A DNA stretch of 64,000 nt, from assembly GCA_947167995.1 (NCBI GenBank), contig CAMVKS010000010.1:1-64000 (forward strand). The letters run 5' to 3'. A program made the translations under genes and the position numbers. The notes below the pieces were generated by a model that worked only from the letters and a program-made list of their open reading frames with translations, was not told where the DNA came from and made no database searches. Source of the stretch: an uncultured Prevotellaceae bacterium (GTDB lineage: Bacteria; Bacteroidota; Bacteroidia; Bacteroidales; Muribaculaceae). This document shows, piece by piece, positions 20,826 through 30,155 of the stretch. Every line of letters starts with the position of its first letter. The first letter of the stretch is position 1.

Positions 20826-22013
20826 ATGAGCAACATAATATTCTTCGACGACAACGAGGTTCGTAAAAATCTACTTCCACTCACCTACACTCGCCCAACA
20901 GCGATGCTGCGCTGCGGCATTACTACTATAGCCAGCAAGTGGAAGGCGGCGATAGGCGACGATAAGATGACCTATTCGTTCCTCACCGTCCCCTACCTCA
21001 AGGGCAAGTTCCCACTAATAGCCCGCCGTGCCAACCTGATGATTGCAGGTCATGTGCTGCCTAATCCAGAGCTCGTAGAGCAGGTGAAAGCGCTCAAGAG
21101 CGGTGAAGCACTCATGCTTGGCGAGGAACTGATCGCATTTCGCGGCACAGCACGCGACTTCGACAACCGCCATTTCACGAGCATCATCCACCCCACAGTG
21201 ACTCCTATCACCCTACACTACCCTTACGACATATTTGAGCAGAACGGCAAGGCAATGGAGCTTGACTTCCAGCGTCTCACCAGCGGTCGCAAGTCAGAGA
21301 CCATCTCCAAGACATGCACTGTCATTGGCGACAAAAACAAGATTTTCATCGAGAAGGGAGCAACGGTTGAAGGAGCCATGCTCAACACCAACGAAGGTCC
21401 CATATACATTGGCGCCGACGCCGAGGTGATGGAAGGAGCATGCATCCGAGCCCCGTTTGCAGCATGCCGCCATGCCGTGGTGAAGATGGGAGCCAAAGTG
21501 TATGGAGCCACCACATTCGGTCCCTACTGCAAGGTTGGCGGAGAAGTTGCCAACGTAGTGTTCCAGGGCTACAGCAACAAGGCACATGACGGGTTCTTGG
21601 GCAACGCCGTGATTGGCGAGTGGTGCAACATAGGTGGAGGCACCACAGCAAGCAATCTCAAGAATGACTATAGCGAGGTGAAGCTGTGGAACTATGCCAG
21701 CAAGCGGTTCTTGAGGACAGGTCGCCAGTTCTGCGGACTGATCATGGGCGACCACTGCAAGACTGGCGTGAACTGCATGATAAACACAGGCACAGTGATG
21801 GGCGTGGGCGTGAACCTTCATGGAGCTGGATTCCCACGACCATTTGTCGCTTCATTCCACGAGGGCAGCGACAATGCTGGCTTCAAGAACGTGAAACTCG
21901 AGGTATTCTTCTCTATAGCCGAGCGTGTGATGTCGCGCCGCGGCGTAGCGCTGACCGATGCCGACCGCACTATCTATGAAGCCATCTACAATATAAGGGA
22001 TAAATACAAATAA
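20826..22013 (+). CDS. GlmU-family sugar nucleotidyltransferase/acetyltransferase
   Basis: 395 residues. The N-terminal part (NIIFFDDNEVRKNLLPLTYT, about 1-190) is a divergent nucleotidyltransferase; from about 190 a left-handed beta-helix runs through GKVYGATTFGPYCKVGGEV-like hexapeptides (GNAVIGEWCNIGGGTTASNL). This layout matches the alternative bacterial GlmU family described in Bacteroidetes, thought to make UDP-GlcNAc; the exact substrate is inferred from the family. It is monocistronic and divergent from rfbC. Confidence 0.8.
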   Translation: MSNIIFFDDNEVRKNLLPLTYTRPTAMLRCGITTIASKWKAAIGDDKMTYSFLTVPYLKGKFPLIARRANLMIAGHVLPNPELVEQVKALKSGEALMLGEELIAFRGTARDFDNRHFTSIIHPTVTPITLHYPYDIFEQNGKAMELDFQRLTSGRKSETISKTCTVIGDKNKIFIEKGATVEGAMLNTNEGPIYIGADAEVMEGACIRAPFAACRHAVVKMGAKVYGATTFGPYCKVGGEVANVVFQGYSNKAHDGFLGNAVIGEWCNIGGGTTASNLKNDYSEVKLWNYASKRFLRTGRQFCGLIMGDHCKTGVNCMINTGTVMGVGVNLHGAGFPRPFVASFHEGSDNAGFKNVKLEVFFSIAERVMSRRGVALTDADRTIYEAIYNIRDKYK

Positions 22014-22020
22014 ACGTCAA

Positions 22021-22326
22021 TCAACTGTTGCGCAGCATTGAGCTCACAATGTCAAGCATCTGGCAGTTGAGTTCGCGGCTTGTGTCGACCACATTCCAGA
22101 TTCCGTCCTCGCTCAGCACTCCGCACTTGAGGTCGTCGGGCAGTCGTCCTGCTTCGCTGTCATCGAAGTCTTGCTGCCACTCGTCGCTCACGAGATAGTC
22201 GTCGATTATCTCGATAGATTCCATTGCCTCGGCATACAGGTCGAGTGCCTCGTTCAACGCTTTCACTGCCTGAGAAGCCTTGTTCAAGTGCTCCTCCATG
22301 GCTTGTATTCTCTCGATTTGGTTCAT
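22021..22326 (-). CDS. DUF4298 protein
   Basis: 101 residues, helical and acidic, matching DUF4298 (RIQAMEEHLNKASQAVKALN; IIDDYLVSDEWQQDFDDSEA; DGIWNVVDTSREL). Function unknown. It converges with the GlmU-family gene, 7 bp apart, and is the last gene of the minus-strand group that starts near 29 kb. Confidence 0.75.
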   Translation of the reverse strand: MNQIERIQAMEEHLNKASQAVKALNEALDLYAEAMESIEIIDDYLVSDEWQQDFDDSEAGRLPDDLKCGVLSEDGIWNVVDTSRELNCQMLDIVSSMLRNS

Positions 22327-22355
22327 AGTTCAGGGAATAGTGGAGTAATGACTAC

Positions 22356-22679
22356 TTATATTTGTATAATGGTGTTTTGTGCGAATTTGAGCCTCAACAC
22401 TGCCACGTTGTCGCCATGCTCGGGGTGTGACGCATTGAGTGTCGCCAGTCGTTGTTTGAACTGCTGCCGCGAGGCACATTCTTCAAAAAGTTCTTTCACA
22501 AGTTGAATGTCGCCGGCAGCAACAACACACACAGGGTCTGGGACATAGACAGTGTTCCCGAGTTCACGGTCAAAGGGCATGACCGAAATCAAGTTCCCAT
22601 CGTCGCCCACAGTGGTGATGTGGTTCACAACCTCGTCGCCACTGCCCATAATTGTATAGTTAGAAATATATCGCTTCAT
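22356..22679 (-). CDS. Hypothetical protein, 107 residues
   Basis: MKRYISNYTIMGSGDEVVNH opens a small soluble protein without signal peptide or membrane segment. I do not recognise a domain. It lies 10 bp after the DUF4296 gene and 29 bp before the DUF4298 gene, all in one direction, so it is probably co-transcribed. Confidence 0.7.
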   Translation of the reverse strand: MKRYISNYTIMGSGDEVVNHITTVGDDGNLISVMPFDRELGNTVYVPDPVCVVAAGDIQLVKELFEECASRQQFKQRLATLNASHPEHGDNVAVLRLKFAQNTIIQI

Positions 22680-22689
22680 CGACAGTAAT

Positions 22690-23790
22690 TTACCTGATTG
22701 GGGCGTGGGGCGTGTGGTTGCCGTTAGGGTTAGGCGTTGGGGGGCGCGAGGGACGTGACGACTTGTTCAGCCCCGGAAGGGGTTTATAACCTTCACGCTG
22801 CCGGGGAAGTGGTGCAGGCTGCCGGTCGACAGGCACTTGTGGCGATGGCCCGGGCAAGCCCTCGGCCCTGCCCGGCAGTAGGTGCAGCGAAGAATCAGGG
22901 CCACCAGGTTGCTGTTGCTGCTCCATCTTCTTCTGTGCTTCCTGCTCCCTGATTGCCTTGGGTGCCACAAATCGTTGAACATTTATCATGTTGTAACGCG
23001 AAGCATCGAGGCGAGTTCTGAGCATGTATATACTGTCGAGAAACGCCACGCCCATAGCTTTGATGTTATAGTTGATGAAGCCATAGATTCGTTTCACATT
23101 ACGGGTGGAGTCGGTTTGGAGGGCATAGTTAGACCAGCCATTGACATGCGCAGTCCTGGTTATATAGCTCGATGTCCCGTCACTGTAATCGACGGCAAGC
23201 ATAACTTTGAGAGTGCTGTTGGTGTAAAGCAGCTTGAAGTTGAGGGTATAGAGGTCGCCTTTCTTGTACTCTCGGCCGGGCTTGTAGTCAAATGTTATGT
23301 AGCCCTGCTGCATAGCAGTGGAGAGGATCCACCGTTGCGGCTCGCTCCACACGTTGGCACTGTCGCCAGTGGTTGCGAACTCCTTCTTGGCCTCGTTTCT
23401 GATATTATCGCCAGGAGCCATGCCATTGCCCATGATGGGTTTGCCGTCCTTGCCTTTTTTGATACCATTCTCTTTCTCAAGAATCTTAATCGCATTATCA
23501 TAGACCTCGGTATATATCTTGAGATTGTGACCATACCACACCAGCGAGGAGTCATACTTCGCCAAGTCGGCATCATATTTCAACAATATCGACTGCTTGA
23601 GAGCAAGCTTGGCCGAATCGGAGGCAAACATCTCGGGGTGTTGCTCCATCATCGCTTCGGCAATAGCAAAGTCGGCAAGCACATGAGCCATGTCTCCCTC
23701 CTTGATAACACCGCCAGGAGCCTTGTCGCAAGCGGTGAAGAGGAAAGATATTAAGACAAATGTCAGTAGTGCTTTTGTCGACTTCTTCAT
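22690..23790 (-). CDS. DUF4296 lipoprotein
   Basis: 366 residues. A lipoprotein signal (TFVLISFLFTAC, Cys near 20) is followed by the DUF4296 domain (GDMAHVLADFAIAEAMMEQH, to about 110), a beta-rich central region, and a proline-rich disordered tail of about 70 residues. DUF4296 proteins of Bacteroidetes are of unknown function; placement next to lspA, which processes lipoproteins, is frequent in the phylum. Confidence 0.85.
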   Translation of the reverse strand: MKKSTKALLTFVLISFLFTACDKAPGGVIKEGDMAHVLADFAIAEAMMEQHPEMFASDSAKLALKQSILLKYDADLAKYDSSLVWYGHNLKIYTEVYDNAIKILEKENGIKKGKDGKPIMGNGMAPGDNIRNEAKKEFATTGDSANVWSEPQRWILSTAMQQGYITFDYKPGREYKKGDLYTLNFKLLYTNSTLKVMLAVDYSDGTSSYITRTAHVNGWSNYALQTDSTRNVKRIYGFINYNIKAMGVAFLDSIYMLRTRLDASRYNMINVQRFVAPKAIREQEAQKKMEQQQQPGGPDSSLHLLPGRAEGLPGPSPQVPVDRQPAPLPRQREGYKPLPGLNKSSRPSRPPTPNPNGNHTPHAPIR

Positions 23791-23807
23791 TGCAAGAGTG
23801 ATTTCGC

Positions 23808-24494
23808 TTATTCTTGATTGTTGCCCGTTACACTATCGTCGCTGTCGCTGTCGTTCACCTCTTTGTTAACACCATCTCTTTCCTTCTTTTCGCCGGCAAT
23901 GTATTTGCCGTAGAAGAGAATCATGACAAAGATGCTGGTGGTGAGGCAAGCGTCGGCAATATTGAATATTGGCTGGAAGAACAAGTAGTGACGCCCCCCT
24001 ACCCAGGGCATCCACTCAGGCCAGTCCCACTCGGCGAGCGGGAAATACAGCATGTCGACTACCTTGCCGTTGAAAAGCGAAGCATAGCCTCCCTCCTCGG
24101 GGAGAAACTGTGCCACTTGTGGCGCAATGGGGTCGTTGAAAAGCTGGCCATAGGCAATGCAGTCGATAACGTTGCCAATGGCCCCGGCAGTGATGAACGA
24201 CACACACGCCACAAAGCCCTTAGGCAGGTCGGTGCGGTGTCTAATCTTATAGAGATAGTATATGAACAGAGCCGAGAAGATAATCCTGAGCCATGTCAAG
24301 ATTGTCTTGCTACCTAACTCCATGCCGTAGGCCATGCCGTTGTTCTCGATGAAAAGAATCTTGAACCATGAGGCAACATCCACCTGCTCGCCATAGTAGA
24401 AATGAGTCTTGACCCAGATTTTCACTGCCTGGTCAAGAAAGATGGCAATGACAATGATGATAGTTGCCAGCCAGCCGTTAGATATTTTCTTCAT
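23808..24494 (-). CDS. lspA: Lipoprotein signal peptidase
   Basis: 228 residues; cleaves prolipoproteins in the inner membrane. Four membrane segments are visible, and the two catalytic aspartates lie in NVIDCIAYG and FNIADACLT. It is longer than the E. coli enzyme (about 165) because of an inserted loop near 130-160 and an acidic C-terminal tail (DSDSDDSVTGNN), as is common in Bacteroidetes. Confidence 0.95.
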   Translation of the reverse strand: MKKISNGWLATIIIVIAIFLDQAVKIWVKTHFYYGEQVDVASWFKILFIENNGMAYGMELGSKTILTWLRIIFSALFIYYLYKIRHRTDLPKGFVACVSFITAGAIGNVIDCIAYGQLFNDPIAPQVAQFLPEEGGYASLFNGKVVDMLYFPLAEWDWPEWMPWVGGRHYLFFQPIFNIADACLTTSIFVMILFYGKYIAGEKKERDGVNKEVNDSDSDDSVTGNNQE

Positions 24495-24512
24495 TTAAAA
24501 AGAATAGTGTTT

Positions 24513-24899
24513 TTACTTCTTTTTCTTGCGCTCTTGCTCTATCTCTTTGCCTTCGACCGAGAGAGTTGCGTGTGGCACAGCCATGAGTCGTCCCTTGGGG
24601 ATGAGCTTTCCTGTGACACGGCACACGCCGTAGGTCTTATTCTCGATGCGCACCAAGGCTGCCTGGAGCTTCTTGATGAAGTCCTGCTGACGAGCTGCGC
24701 GCTGGCTTGCCTCTTCCTGCTCGAGTGTTGCGGCACCTTCTTCGAGCATGTTGAAGCTGTTCTTCGACTCGTCGGTCTTAATTTTCTCCATGAGTTGCTC
24801 GTAGGTCTTTCTTGCCACTTCGATTTTCTCGAGGATTAAAGTCTTGAACTCTTGTAGCTCTTCGTCGCTGTAGCGCGTTTTTTCTTGTTCTTTTGCCAT
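24513..24899 (-). CDS. DksA/TraR-family protein with degenerate zinc finger
   Basis: 128 residues: an N-terminal coiled-coil pair (about 10-70) and the C-terminal block YGVCRVTGKLIPKGRLMAVP. DksA/TraR proteins enter the RNA polymerase secondary channel and tune transcription with ppGpp. Only one of the four zinc cysteines remains, so this protein probably does not bind zinc in the usual way; that form is widespread in Bacteroidetes. It lies between ileS and lspA. Confidence 0.85.
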   Translation of the reverse strand: MAKEQEKTRYSDEELQEFKTLILEKIEVARKTYEQLMEKIKTDESKNSFNMLEEGAATLEQEEASQRAARQQDFIKKLQAALVRIENKTYGVCRVTGKLIPKGRLMAVPHATLSVEGKEIEQERKKKK

Positions 24900-24977
24900 A
24901 ATATAACGGTTTTAGTGTGTGTCGGTAGTAAAAGAAGGTTGGCCCGGCACGATGCCTTGCCAACCCTGTGATGATTT

Positions 24978-27900
24978 TTAAGCTTTCTCAACTTTTATGT
25001 CAAGTGTCCATCCGTCCATATCGAGCTCGATTACATCGTCACCCTCAACTTTCTCGATGTTGATAGCCACTGCCAGCACCTGGTGGGCAATGTAATCGCC
25101 ATAGCTCTCCACGGCATCGACGATGCGCTCGTCGGGCGAAATGGTAACAATCACCTTGTCGGTGATGTCGAAGTTTTTGCTCTTGCGCACGTTCTGGATG
25201 CGGTTCACCAGCTCGCGGGCCATACCCTCGCGACGGAGCTCGTCGGTAACGGTGATGTCGAGAGCCACTGTGAGGTTGCCTTCGTTGGAGACGAGCCATC
25301 CGGGAATATCTTCGCTGATGATTTCCACATCGGCAGTGTCAACAACGGCTTCCTGGTCACCAACCATGAGCTTGATGCTTCCTTCCTGCTCAAGCTTGAG
25401 AATGTCGGCTTGTGACATGGTGGTGAGCTGTGCAGCAAGGGCCTTCATAATCTTGCCATATTTAGGACCAAGCTTCTTGAAGTCGGGTTTCACCTTCTTG
25501 ACAAGGATGCCCTCATCGTTGCCAACAAACTTGATACCCTTGACATTCACCTCACTGGTGATGAGGTCACTCACAGCCTCGATGGCGGCGCGCTGCTGGT
25601 CGTCGGTAACGGGAATCATGATTGAGGTAAGTGGCTGACGCACCTTCAGGTTCTTCTTGCGACGCAGTGCCAGCACCATCGAGGTCACCTTCTGGGCCAT
25701 TGCCATGCGATGCTCGAGGTCACGATCGATAACGCTCTCGCAAGCAACGGGATAGCTCATCAAATGTACCGACTTGGTGCTGCCTGTGAGGTCACGGTAG
25801 AGCATGTCGCTGTAGAATGGTGAAACTGGAGCCATGAGGCGTGCTATAGTCTCAAGGCACTGATAGAGGGTCTGGTAGGCGGCAAGCTTGTCTTCGTTCA
25901 TCTCACCTCCCCAGAAGCGCTTGCGGTTCAGGCGCACATACCAGTTGCTGAGGTTCTCGCTCACAAACTCACTGATGGCGCGAGTGGCGCGGGTGGGCTC
26001 ATAGTCGTTGAACTGCTCGGTAACTTCCTTGATGAGGCTGTTGAGCAGCGAGATTATCCATCGGTCAATCTCGGGACGCTTCTCGATGGGCACCTGTGGA
26101 GCTGCCGGATCGAAGTTGTCGACGTTGGCATAGAGTGCGAAGAACGAGTAGGTGTTGTAGAGCGTTCCAAAGAACTTGCGGCTTGTCTCCTCAACGCCTG
26201 CGGTGTCAAACTTGAGGTTCTCCCAAGGTGCCGAGTTGCTAATCATGTACCAGCGCAATGGGTCGGTGCCATATTTCTCAATAGTCTCGAATGGGTCGAC
26301 CGCGTTGCCCTTGCGCTTGCTCATCTTCTCGCCATTTTTGTCGAGAACAAGTCCGTTAGAGATGAGGCCCTTGTAGGCCACGCTGTCAAACACCATGGTG
26401 GCGATAGCGTGCAATGTGAAGAACCATCCACGGGTTTGGTCCACACCCTCGGCAATGAAGTCAGCAGGATAGAACTTGCGCTCATCCACGAGTTCCTTGT
26501 TCTCGAAGGGGTAGTGCAGCTGAGCATAGGGCATTGCGCCGCTGTCGAACCACACGTCGATTAAGTCGAGCTCGCGCTTCATGGGTTTGCCAGTGTCGCT
26601 CACGAGTGTGATGTAGTCAACGTAAGGACGATGGATGTCGATTTTGTTATAGTTGTCCTCGCTGTAGTCGCCAGGCACAAAGCCTTTATCCTTGAATGGA
26701 TTGCTCTGCATCACACCTGCTGCAACGGCTTTCTCAATCTCGTTGTAGAGCTCCTCGATGCTGCCAATGCACTTCTCCTCGCCATCGTCGTTGCGCCAGA
26801 TGGGGAGTGGAGTGCCCCAGTAGCGGCTGCGGCTCAGGTTCCAGTCGTTGAGGTTCTCAAGCCACTTGCCAAATCGGCCGGTGCCAGTGTGCTCAGGCTT
26901 CCACTTGATGGTCTTGTTGAGTTCAACCATGCGGTCCTTGCAGGCGGTAGAACGGATGAACCAGCTGTCGAGTGGGTAGTAGAGCACGGGCTTGTCGGTG
27001 CGCCAGCAGTGTGGATAGTTGTGCACGTGCTTCTCAATTTTGAAGGCTGTGCCCTCTTGCTTCATGCGGATGCACATGTAGATGTTCAGGTCCTCGGCCT
27101 TAGTGGCGGCTGCCTCGTCATACTTGCCGTTGACGGTGAACTTGGGATCGTAGGCATTCTTGACCCAAGCACCGGCATACTCCTTGTAGAGCTCCACGTC
27201 GACAAAATTCTTGACGAAGTCCTCATCGAGATCGTCGAGCACATAGTACTTGCCAGTGAGGTCGACCATTGGGCGGGTCTCCATCTTCTTGTTGATCATG
27301 TAGAGGGCTGGGATGCCGGCAGCATGAGCCACATTGGCATCGTCTGCACCAAAGGTTGGAGCAATGTGAACGATTCCAGTACCGTCGTCGGTGGTTACAT
27401 AGTCGCCAGGAATTACGCGGAAACCATTGTCGTTGCCCACAATCTTGTCGTCAATCTTATCGACCGGCTTAACCCAGGGGAATAGCTGCTTATACTTGAT
27501 GTCGAGCAGGTCGGTGCCCTTGAACTCGGCAATTACCTTGTAAGGGATAATTTTGTCGCCTGGGTTGTAGCCCTCGAGTGGCAGGTTGGCGCCTTCGGGT
27601 TTGAAATAGGCGTCGACGCGTGCCTTTGCCATCAGGTAGATGGCTGGGTTGCCGTTGTAGGGGTTGTAACTCTCGAGTGCCACATAGTCGATCTTGGGGC
27701 CAACGCACAGTGCCGTGTTGCTGGGCAGAGTCCATGGGGTGGTGGTCCAGGCCAGGATGCGCAAGTTGTTGATGAATTTCTCATCGGCAGCAGCCTTGAT
27801 GGCCTCAATCACCTTGTGACCGTTGTCAACTACGGTGAACTCGGCGGTCACTGTTTGGTCCTTAACATCCCGGTAGCAGCCAGGCTGGTTGAGCTCGTGC

Positions 27901-28475
27901 GAGCTCAGGCCGGTGCCGGCGGCAGGCGAGTAGGGCTGGATGGTGTAGCCCTTATAGAGCAGCCCCTTGTTGTATAGTTGCTTCAAGAGCCACCACAGCG
28001 ACTCGATGTAGCTGTTCTTGTAGGTGATATATGGGTTGTTCATGTCGACCCAGTAGCCCATCTTGTGGGTCAGGTCTTCCCACTCTTTGGTGTATTTCAT
28101 CACCTCCTTGCGGCAGGTGGCATTATATTCATCGACCGAGACTTTCTTGCCAATGTCTTCCTTGGTGATGCCGAGCGCCTTCTCAACGCCAAGCTCCACA
28201 GGTAGTCCGTGGGTGTCCCAACCTGCCTTGCGCAGCACTTGGTAGCCCTGCATGGTCTTGAAGCGGCACACGATGTCCTTGATTGTGCGGGCCATCACAT
28301 GATGGATGCCGGGCATGCCATTGGCGCTTGGAGGACCTTCATAGAAAACAAAAGCAGGTGCTCCGTCGCGTTCCTCAATACTCTTGCTGAACACGTTTTC
28401 TTCGTCCCATTTCTTAAGGACATCCTTGTTGATGTCGGAAAGATTGAACTTGTTGTATTCGTTAAATTTCTTCAT
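24978..28475 (-). CDS. ileS: Isoleucyl-tRNA synthetase
   Basis: 1165 residues from MKKFNEYNKFNLSDINKDVL; the in-frame stretch upstream to 28556 lacks homology and is left out. Class I motifs are present: the HxxH-type GIHH in SANGMPGIHHVMARTIKD, and KMSKR in NGEKMSKRKGNAVDP. The large CP1 editing domain lies between. The C-terminal part after the anticodon-binding helices resembles DUF5915, typical of the long eukaryote-like IleRS that is less sensitive to mupirocin; the resistance is inference. Confidence 0.97.
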   Translation of the reverse strand: MKKFNEYNKFNLSDINKDVLKKWDEENVFSKSIEERDGAPAFVFYEGPPSANGMPGIHHVMARTIKDIVCRFKTMQGYQVLRKAGWDTHGLPVELGVEKALGITKEDIGKKVSVDEYNATCRKEVMKYTKEWEDLTHKMGYWVDMNNPYITYKNSYIESLWWLLKQLYNKGLLYKGYTIQPYSPAAGTGLSSHELNQPGCYRDVKDQTVTAEFTVVDNGHKVIEAIKAAADEKFINNLRILAWTTTPWTLPSNTALCVGPKIDYVALESYNPYNGNPAIYLMAKARVDAYFKPEGANLPLEGYNPGDKIIPYKVIAEFKGTDLLDIKYKQLFPWVKPVDKIDDKIVGNDNGFRVIPGDYVTTDDGTGIVHIAPTFGADDANVAHAAGIPALYMINKKMETRPMVDLTGKYYVLDDLDEDFVKNFVDVELYKEYAGAWVKNAYDPKFTVNGKYDEAAATKAEDLNIYMCIRMKQEGTAFKIEKHVHNYPHCWRTDKPVLYYPLDSWFIRSTACKDRMVELNKTIKWKPEHTGTGRFGKWLENLNDWNLSRSRYWGTPLPIWRNDDGEEKCIGSIEELYNEIEKAVAAGVMQSNPFKDKGFVPGDYSEDNYNKIDIHRPYVDYITLVSDTGKPMKRELDLIDVWFDSGAMPYAQLHYPFENKELVDERKFYPADFIAEGVDQTRGWFFTLHAIATMVFDSVAYKGLISNGLVLDKNGEKMSKRKGNAVDPFETIEKYGTDPLRWYMISNSAPWENLKFDTAGVEETSRKFFGTLYNTYSFFALYANVDNFDPAAPQVPIEKRPEIDRWIISLLNSLIKEVTEQFNDYEPTRATRAISEFVSENLSNWYVRLNRKRFWGGEMNEDKLAAYQTLYQCLETIARLMAPVSPFYSDMLYRDLTGSTKSVHLMSYPVACESVIDRDLEHRMAMAQKVTSMVLALRRKKNLKVRQPLTSIMIPVTDDQQRAAIEAVSDLITSEVNVKGIKFVGNDEGILVKKVKPDFKKLGPKYGKIMKALAAQLTTMSQADILKLEQEGSIKLMVGDQEAVVDTADVEIISEDIPGWLVSNEGNLTVALDITVTDELRREGMARELVNRIQNVRKSKNFDITDKVIVTISPDERIVDAVESYGDYIAHQVLAVAINIEKVEGDDVIELDMDGWTLDIKVEKA

Positions 28476-28497
28476 TGTGGTTTTATAGAATGTAAGT

Positions 28498-28983
28498 TTA
28501 ATGATTTTTCTTAGTGAGCAGGTTCGCAATCCAGTTGGCACCCATCGCCAGCACATAGGAGAATGCCGTGAAGAGCAATAGCATCATTCCAGCCTCGAGC
28601 GAGAAATGGGCACGAAACATCAAGACAGCACAGGTCGCAACCAGGCCTATTACTACTGACACAGTGGCTGTGGAGCGCAAGCTAAATAGTGCCTTGCGCT
28701 TGCCTATCAAGAACGTGATAGAAAGGGCTGCTATAGCAATGGCTATGAGCAGAACCACCATCCACGACTCGCGAGCCCATGGGGTGGCGCATGCCATCAG
28801 GGCAGCCATGGCAGTGACACGCTTGGCGCTAAAGGTCTCATCACTGTCGTGCAACCATGTCATGAACTGCTTGTTGTTATATTCCTTGTCCTGTAGCATG
28901 AGCAGGTCCCACCGGAGCATCACAACCAGTGCAAAAAAGCTCGAAACAGCAAGTAATATGTTGGCTATCAGTGAGTAATCCAT
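28498..28983 (-). CDS. Membrane protein, function unknown
   Basis: 161 residues with five likely membrane segments (ANILLAVSSFFALVVML; MAALMACATPW; VVLLIAIAIAALSITFLI; ATVSVVIGLVATCAVLMF; MMLLLFTAFSYVLAMGANWI). It starts the ileS group, 22 bp upstream of ileS. I vaguely associate this topology with membrane leaders of longer Bacteroidales proteins, but no enzymatic domain follows, so no function is assigned. Confidence 0.7.
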   Translation of the reverse strand: MDYSLIANILLAVSSFFALVVMLRWDLLMLQDKEYNNKQFMTWLHDSDETFSAKRVTAMAALMACATPWARESWMVVLLIAIAIAALSITFLIGKRKALFSLRSTATVSVVIGLVATCAVLMFRAHFSLEAGMMLLLFTAFSYVLAMGANWIANLLTKKNH

Positions 28984-29015
28984 GTTTTACAAGCTTAGTC
29001 GCCTAAAATAATTTG

Positions 29016-29023
29016 CAAATATA
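29016..29023 (-). promoter_or_regulatory. -7 box of the membrane protein-ileS group
   Basis: On the minus strand TATATTTG, 33 bp before the start of the membrane-protein gene. No good -33 match is seen. Confidence 0.45.
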
Positions 29024-29122
29024 CAAATTTCACCCGAAATATCGCGCACTTACACATCTATAAATAAGTAAAACTTGTTAACAAGGCTTACCCCCCGTAG
29101 CCCCACATTCCGAAATCAGACA

Positions 29123-30001
29123 TTACTGGTTGCGTCGCACCGAGAGTGGTGTCGTGCCTCGCATGCGCTTGTAGAACTTGTCAAGCGAGGCACTGGTGGC
29201 GAAGTGCAATTGGTCGGCAATCTGCTCGACGGTGAGGGCTGTTGATTTGAGCAGACGGGTGGCCTCCATTGCCAGCAGTTCGTTGATACATTCCATCACA
29301 GTGCGTCCGGTTATCTGTTTGACAATTCTTGACAAGTAGGTGGTGGTGATAAAGAGACTGTCGGCATAGAATTTCAGGTCTCGGTGCTCAAGGTAGCTGG
29401 TTGTGAGTAGAGTGTAGAATGAGACAAAAAGCTCTTCGCTCTGCCGTGAGATAGAAAGCCTGGTCTTTTCAAACGACTGGATGCTAATCAAGTCGTTGAT
29501 GAAAACCGAGTAGAGATGTCCCAGGATATCGCTTTTGAGCGACATGGGTTGCATGATATATTGCCTGATGAGGAGCATGAGCGACTGTAGTCGCTGTGCG
29601 TCGTCGGGCAATAGAGTGACCTTGGAATTTCCATAATTAGAAAGAGGTATCACCGAGGCTTTAACAAGGTTGCGAAATGCCTGAGTGTCGTGCGCCATCT
29701 GTTCGTCGATAATGAGGCAAATGCCTTTGTAGTCATCGCTTGTCTCGTGGATGTAGATGGGGCTTCCTGGGTAGAAGACAAACATCTCATTGGGAGTGAA
29801 TATCATCTCTCCACCGCCGTTGTCAAGGATGATGTAGCCATCGGTCACAAGAGTGAAGCTGTACCAGTAAAGGGCTCCCGAGAGCTCGTTGGAGAGCATG
29901 GTCAATCGCTTGTTGGTGAGCGCGCAGGTGAGCTTGTTGTTCCAAGTCTCGCGCTCAAGCATTTGCAAGCTTGTCTTGCTGATTTCGTTCAGATTGGGCA
30001 T
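29123..30001 (-). CDS. AraC-family transcriptional regulator
   Basis: 292 residues. The N-terminal two thirds looks like a cupin-type sensing domain; the C-terminal 100 residues are the double helix-turn-helix (FYADSLFITTTYLSRIVKQI; TVEQIADQLHFATSASLDKF). ATG 30001 is chosen because an in-frame TTG at 30022 overlaps a -7 box. It is divergent from the bacterioferritin-like gene, which it may control. Confidence 0.88.
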   Translation of the reverse strand: MPNLNEISKTSLQMLERETWNNKLTCALTNKRLTMLSNELSGALYWYSFTLVTDGYIILDNGGGEMIFTPNEMFVFYPGSPIYIHETSDDYKGICLIIDEQMAHDTQAFRNLVKASVIPLSNYGNSKVTLLPDDAQRLQSLMLLIRQYIMQPMSLKSDILGHLYSVFINDLISIQSFEKTRLSISRQSEELFVSFYTLLTTSYLEHRDLKFYADSLFITTTYLSRIVKQITGRTVMECINELLAMEATRLLKSTALTVEQIADQLHFATSASLDKFYKRMRGTTPLSVRRNQ

Positions 30002-30019
30002 ATCGTGACATTTTTGCCG

Positions 30020-30027
30020 CAAAGATA
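30020..30027 (-). promoter_or_regulatory. -7 box of the AraC-family gene
   Basis: Minus-strand TATCTTTG, 18 bp before the ATG, leaving a leader of only about 12 nt. Confidence 0.5.
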
Positions 30028-30102
30028 CAAAAAAATATCATTTGTTTCGTTTGGGACAATCATTGGTTTTTAAAAAATAATGTTTTGTAATGAAAAATGC
30101 TG

Positions 30103-30110
30103 TAATTTTG
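30103..30110 (+). promoter_or_regulatory. -7 box of the bacterioferritin-like gene
   Basis: TAATTTTG, 45 bp before the start codon. TTTTG lies 15 bp upstream, shorter than the usual 19-21 bp, so activator help (the divergent AraC regulator) is possible. Confidence 0.5.
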
Positions 30111-30155
30111 CAGCATCAAAACAAACATTATTATTAACACATAATTATTAAAAAA

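Noticed and set aside
22882..23754. Open frame of 290 codons opposite the DUF4296 gene
   Set aside because: Low-complexity translation with no family; the minus-strand frame has a lipobox and the DUF4296 domain.
26631..27485. Open frame of 284 codons opposite ileS
   Set aside because: It is wholly inside a well-conserved ileS region and is a codon-bias shadow.
28476..28556. Upstream extension of ileS by 27 codons
   Set aside because: It overlaps the end of the membrane-protein gene and has no similarity to IleRS N-termini.
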